From NCBI GenBank assembly GCA_946886875.1, contig CAMPJN010000029.1:1-17861 (forward strand): a DNA stretch of 17,861 nucleotides. The letters are read 5' to 3'. The translations under genes and the position numbers were made by a program. The notes beneath the pieces are model-generated. The model saw nothing but the letters and a program-made list of their open reading frames with translations. It was not told where the DNA came from and did no database searches. The first letter of the stretch is position 1. Every line of letters begins with the position of its first letter. Shown here piece after piece: positions 15,504 to 17,861 of this stretch. Source of the stretch: an uncultured Pseudomonas sp. GTDB lineage: Bacteria > Pseudomonadota > Gammaproteobacteria > Pseudomonadales > Pseudomonadaceae.

Positions 15504-17006
15504 ATGAACGCAGCACCCCAGGTGCCCGGCCCAGAGAAGCTTTATCGGGTACTGATCATAGGTGCCGGTTTCTCCGGCATAGGCATGGCCGTACGCCTGC
15601 GCCAGAGCGGCGAGCGCGATTTCGTGGTCTATGAGCAGGAGGCCGGCGTCGGCGGCACCTGGTGGGTCAACCAGTACCCAGGGTGTGCCTGCGATATCCC
15701 CTCGCATCTCTACTCATTCTCGTTCGAGCCCAACCCCGGTTGGTCGCGGCGCTTCTCGCCCCAGGTCGACATACGTGATTACTTGGCCAGCTGTGCGCGC
15801 AAGTACGATTTGCTCGGGCATATCCGTTTCAATACCGCCGTCGCCCGCCTGCGCTGGATCGAGCAGCGGGCGCTGTGGGAGGTCACCGATGCCCAAGGCG
15901 AAGTGGTATTCGCCAGCGTGGTGGTCGCCGGCACGGGTGCGCTATCCACGCCGGATTATCCGCAGATCGCCGGCATCGAGCGGTTTCGCGGCAAAGTGTT
16001 CCATTCCCAGCACTGGGATCATCAGTACGACTTGAAAGGCAAGCGGGTAGGGGTGATAGGTACCGGTGCCTCGGCGATTCAATTCGTCCCGCAGATACAA
16101 CCCGTGGTGGCCCGGCTGGCTCTGTTCCAGCGCACGCCACCCTGGATCATTCCCAAGCCGGATCGTGGCATCTCAGGCTTCGAACAACGTCTGCTGGGGG
16201 CTTTCCCCAGGCTCCAGCGCTTGGTCAGAGGCCTGACTTACCTCGGCCATGAAGCCCGCGTGTTGGGGTTTGTCTTCAGTCCGCGCTTGATGGGCCTGCA
16301 CAAACTGCTGGCGCTCAACCTGCTGCGCCGTCAGGTCAAGGATAAAGCGCTGCGCCGCAAACTCACTCCTCGCTATGCGATCGGCTGCAAACGCATTCTG
16401 ATCTCCAACAACTATTACCCCGCGGTGAGCCAGCCCAACGTCGCATTGGTCACCAGCGATATTCGCGAAATAACCGAAGACGCCGTCATCACCGCGGATA
16501 AGCAAAGTCACCCGGTCGACGCCCTGATTCTGGGCACCGGCTTCAAGGCCAGCATGCCGTTCCCGCGGGGCATGATCTTCGGCAGGGCCGGGCAGGACCT
16601 CATCGACGCCTGGCGTGAGGGGCCGCAAGCCTACAAAGGCACCACCGTGGCGGGCTTCCCCAACCTGTTCCTGTTGATGGGGCCGAACACCGGCCTTGGC
16701 CATAATTCGATCGTTTACATGATCGAGTCGCAGATCGCCTACATCCTCGGCGCGCTGGAAACCCTGGAAACGTCTGGTGCCAGCAGTGTCGATATCCAAC
16801 CCCAGGTGCAGGAGCGCTTCAATGTGCAGCTGCACAATCGAATGCAGGGCGCGGTCTGGACCGTAGGCAACTGCAAGAGCTGGTACCGGCACGCGGAGAC
16901 GGGGCGCAACGTGGTGATCTGGCCTGGATTCAGCTGGGCGTTTCGCCGCCAGACCCGACGCTTCGATGCCGAGGCCTATCGCCTGACCCACGCAAAGATC
17001 GATTGA
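15504..17006 (+). CDS. Baeyer-Villiger-type class B flavin monooxygenase
   Basis: A 500-residue FAD/NADPH monooxygenase. The N-terminal FAD site is GAGFSG (20-25), followed by the GGTWW stretch (50-54) typical of Baeyer-Villiger enzymes; FRGKVFHSQHW (161-171) matches the family fingerprint FxGxxxHxxxW; the second Rossmann motif is GTGASA (186-191). Class B enzymes insert oxygen next to a carbonyl, or oxidise nitrogen or sulfur. Here the substrate may be the fatty amine or aldehyde made by the aminotransferase-reductase, giving a hydroxylamine, oxime or ester; this is inference. AGGAG lies 9 bases before the chosen ATG; a GTG 6 bases earlier would be too close. A 93-base gap separates it from the HIT gene, the longest gap in unit C, so a secondary promoter is possible. 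Confidence 0.9.
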   Translation: MNAAPQVPGPEKLYRVLIIGAGFSGIGMAVRLRQSGERDFVVYEQEAGVGGTWWVNQYPGCACDIPSHLYSFSFEPNPGWSRRFSPQVDIRDYLASCARKYDLLGHIRFNTAVARLRWIEQRALWEVTDAQGEVVFASVVVAGTGALSTPDYPQIAGIERFRGKVFHSQHWDHQYDLKGKRVGVIGTGASAIQFVPQIQPVVARLALFQRTPPWIIPKPDRGISGFEQRLLGAFPRLQRLVRGLTYLGHEARVLGFVFSPRLMGLHKLLALNLLRRQVKDKALRRKLTPRYAIGCKRILISNNYYPAVSQPNVALVTSDIREITEDAVITADKQSHPVDALILGTGFKASMPFPRGMIFGRAGQDLIDAWREGPQAYKGTTVAGFPNLFLLMGPNTGLGHNSIVYMIESQIAYILGALETLETSGASSVDIQPQVQERFNVQLHNRMQGAVWTVGNCKSWYRHAETGRNVVIWPGFSWAFRRQTRRFDAEAYRLTHAKID

Positions 17007-17031
17007 TCACAATGACAACCAGGAGAGTGCA

Positions 17032-17412
17032 ATGAGCTACCCAGGAAAGACGGTTTTCGTATTTGGCTGTTATATGTTGCTACTCAGCGTGCCCCTGCTG
17101 CTTGCGCCGAATCTGCTGTTGGGGCTTTTCGGCTTCGCCCTGACCGACGAGGTGTGGATACGGGTCGTCGGGCTGCTGGTGCTCTACCTCGGCGCTTACT
17201 ATGTGCTGGCGGGGCGCAACGACATCCTGCCGTTCATCAGCGCCACTGTGCCGATTCGTGCCTCGGTTCTGCCGATTTTCGCGGTATTCGTCGCCGCCGA
17301 AATGGTATCGCCGATGCTTCTGGTACTGGGGTTGGCCGACGTAATCGGTGCCGCATGGACCTGGCAGGCGCTACGTAGCGAACGGCTGGCGGATTCCACG
17401 GCCAAGGCCTGA
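17032..17412 (+). CDS. Small four-helix membrane protein, unknown function
   Basis: A 126-residue very hydrophobic protein with about four membrane spans (about 7-28, 40-60, 70-90, 92-112) and a short polar C-terminus. There is no catalytic motif that I recognise. AGGAG precedes the ATG, and the gene begins 25 bases after the monooxygenase stop, so it looks like the last gene of unit C. It could help anchor the membrane desaturases, take part in export, or be an enzyme of unknown type. A weak hairpin follows. Confidence 0.75.
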   Translation: MSYPGKTVFVFGCYMLLLSVPLLLAPNLLLGLFGFALTDEVWIRVVGLLVLYLGAYYVLAGRNDILPFISATVPIRASVLPIFAVFVAAEMVSPMLLVLGLADVIGAAWTWQALRSERLADSTAKA

Positions 17413-17752
17413 ACCGAAAATGCCCCAAAAAGGGACGGGGCGCTCTCGCTGCACCTTTATCGATCACTGCGCTCCAGGCGGTAATGCCTCCCTAACCAGC
17501 GGGTAAGCGCCGTCTGGATTGCCCAACAGTTTGCCGAAGCCCAGCGTTCTCGCGGGTTCTGCGCTATGCCGGCGCTGTCCGATAGCGCTATGTCGATTTC
17601 GGCACGAAACCTGCAAAACCTCTCGCAACAGCTGCCAGACCTTCGGCAGCGCATCCCATCTGGTCACCGACGACCATCGGCCAATAGCGGCCGGGATGGG
17701 TATAGCGGACAGCGCAGTCCGCACCCACACAACCCATGAATACCAGGCAAAG
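17413..17752. other. Gene-poor right flank of the cluster
   Basis: No recognisable gene lies here. Frames are open on both strands but have no ribosome site, family motif or consistent coding character. A GCGGAC/GTCCGC hairpin (17705-17722) precedes the strong terminator. No copy of the tRNA-Leu 3' end is present, so I see no right attachment site. It may be the junction between the acquired cluster and the older chromosome, or hold a small RNA. Confidence 0.5.
17422..17441 (+). terminator. Weak hairpin after unit C
   Basis: GCCCC (17422-17426) can pair with GGGGC (17437-17441) across a 10-base loop, 9 bases after the last stop codon of unit C. There is no T tract, so it is at best a weak or rho-assisted end. 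Confidence 0.3.
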
Positions 17753-17791
17753 ACGCCTGGAGCTGCCAGCCAGCTCCAGGCGTTTTTTTTT
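17753..17791 (+). terminator. Strong intrinsic terminator without an assigned gene
   Basis: A perfect 13-bp stem (17753-17765 with 17771-17783) has a 5-base loop and is followed by an unbroken run of nine T, counting the last stem base. This is one of the clearest terminators in the window, yet the nearest upstream gene ends 340 bases earlier. It either ends a long read-through of unit C or an unrecognised short transcript. Confidence 0.88.
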
Positions 17792-17833
17792 GTTGGCCGT
17801 GCCCCGGGCAACGGCTTCGACTGAGGAACGGCT

Positions 17834-17861
17834 ATGAACTCTCTCGTCACTCCGATCAAGC
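17834..17861 (+). CDS. Start of a further gene (cut by window end)
   Basis: An ATG preceded by GAGGAA (17823-17828) gives MNSLVTPIK before the window ends. The ribosome site and the terminator just upstream suggest a genuine start, but nine residues are too few to name a product. Confidence 0.5.

Noticed and set aside
725..17412. Full tambjamine or polyyne cluster identity
   Set aside because: No bipyrrole genes are present for tambjamine, and no thioesterase or rubredoxin for a typical polyyne set; only the chain-activation, desaturation and release logic is shared.
17464..17859. 131-codon minus-strand frame at the right flank
   Set aside because: It runs across the strong terminator and the start of the next gene, and has no ribosome site or recognisable family.
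1..17861. CRISPR array or intact insertion sequence
   Set aside because: No regularly spaced repeats or terminal inverted repeats with a transposase were seen anywhere in the window.

Overview
The window looks like a GC-rich gammaproteobacterial chromosome, most likely Pseudomonas. The clues are the tRNA-Cys/tRNA-Leu(UAA) pair at the left edge, which in Pseudomonas usually follows gacA-uvrC-pgsA-tRNA-Gly, the strong codon bias, and a decayed phage-type integrase beside tRNA-Leu. The genus call is from memory of locus order, not from a search.

Layout. Bases 1-274 hold tRNA-Cys, an intrinsic terminator and tRNA-Leu. Bases 314-620 hold a direct repeat and an integrase remnant with an in-frame stop, so the rest looks like cargo placed downstream of a tRNA-Leu attachment site. 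Next comes a probable biosynthetic gene cluster of 13 genes in three transcription units. Unit A is on the minus strand and reads from 3739 to 725: a predicted metal-dependent hydrolase with an iron-binding-like pattern, a DUF2156 (MprF C-terminal-like) aminoacyl-tRNA-type transferase, and a membrane fatty acid desaturase. Unit B is on the plus strand, 4234-6962: a fatty acyl-AMP ligase (FAAL) overlapping a LuxR-type regulator, then a terminator hairpin. Unit C is on the plus strand, 7398-17412: acyl carrier protein, a class III aminotransferase fused to a cyanobacterial-type acyl-ACP reductase, an acyl-CoA-dehydrogenase-family flavoprotein, a second desaturase-like membrane protein, a ferredoxin reductase/ferredoxin fusion, a third desaturase, a HIT protein, a Baeyer-Villiger-type flavin monooxygenase and a small membrane protein. 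The right edge has a strong terminator and the first codons of another gene.

How the genes may work together (inference). The FAAL would activate a fatty acid and load it on the ACP. The desaturases and the dehydrogenase-like flavoprotein would add unsaturation, with electrons from the reductase/ferredoxin fusion. The reductase domain of the fusion would release the chain as an aldehyde and its aminotransferase half would convert that to a primary amine, the same logic as the TamA/TamT/TamH route to the tambjamine alkenyl amine. No bipyrrole genes are present. Instead there are candidate N-oxygenases and a DUF2156 transferase of the type that includes VlmA of valanimycin biosynthesis. The most interesting reading is therefore a Gram-negative pathway to an unsaturated fatty amine that is N-oxidised and/or joined to an amino acid from aminoacyl-tRNA, perhaps an alkenyl azoxy or hydrazine-type product.

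Three 16-bp dyads of similar sequence and identical spacing lie in the two regulatory gaps and are candidate sites for the cluster's own LuxR-type regulator. No transporter, thioesterase, CRISPR array or intact mobile element is visible.
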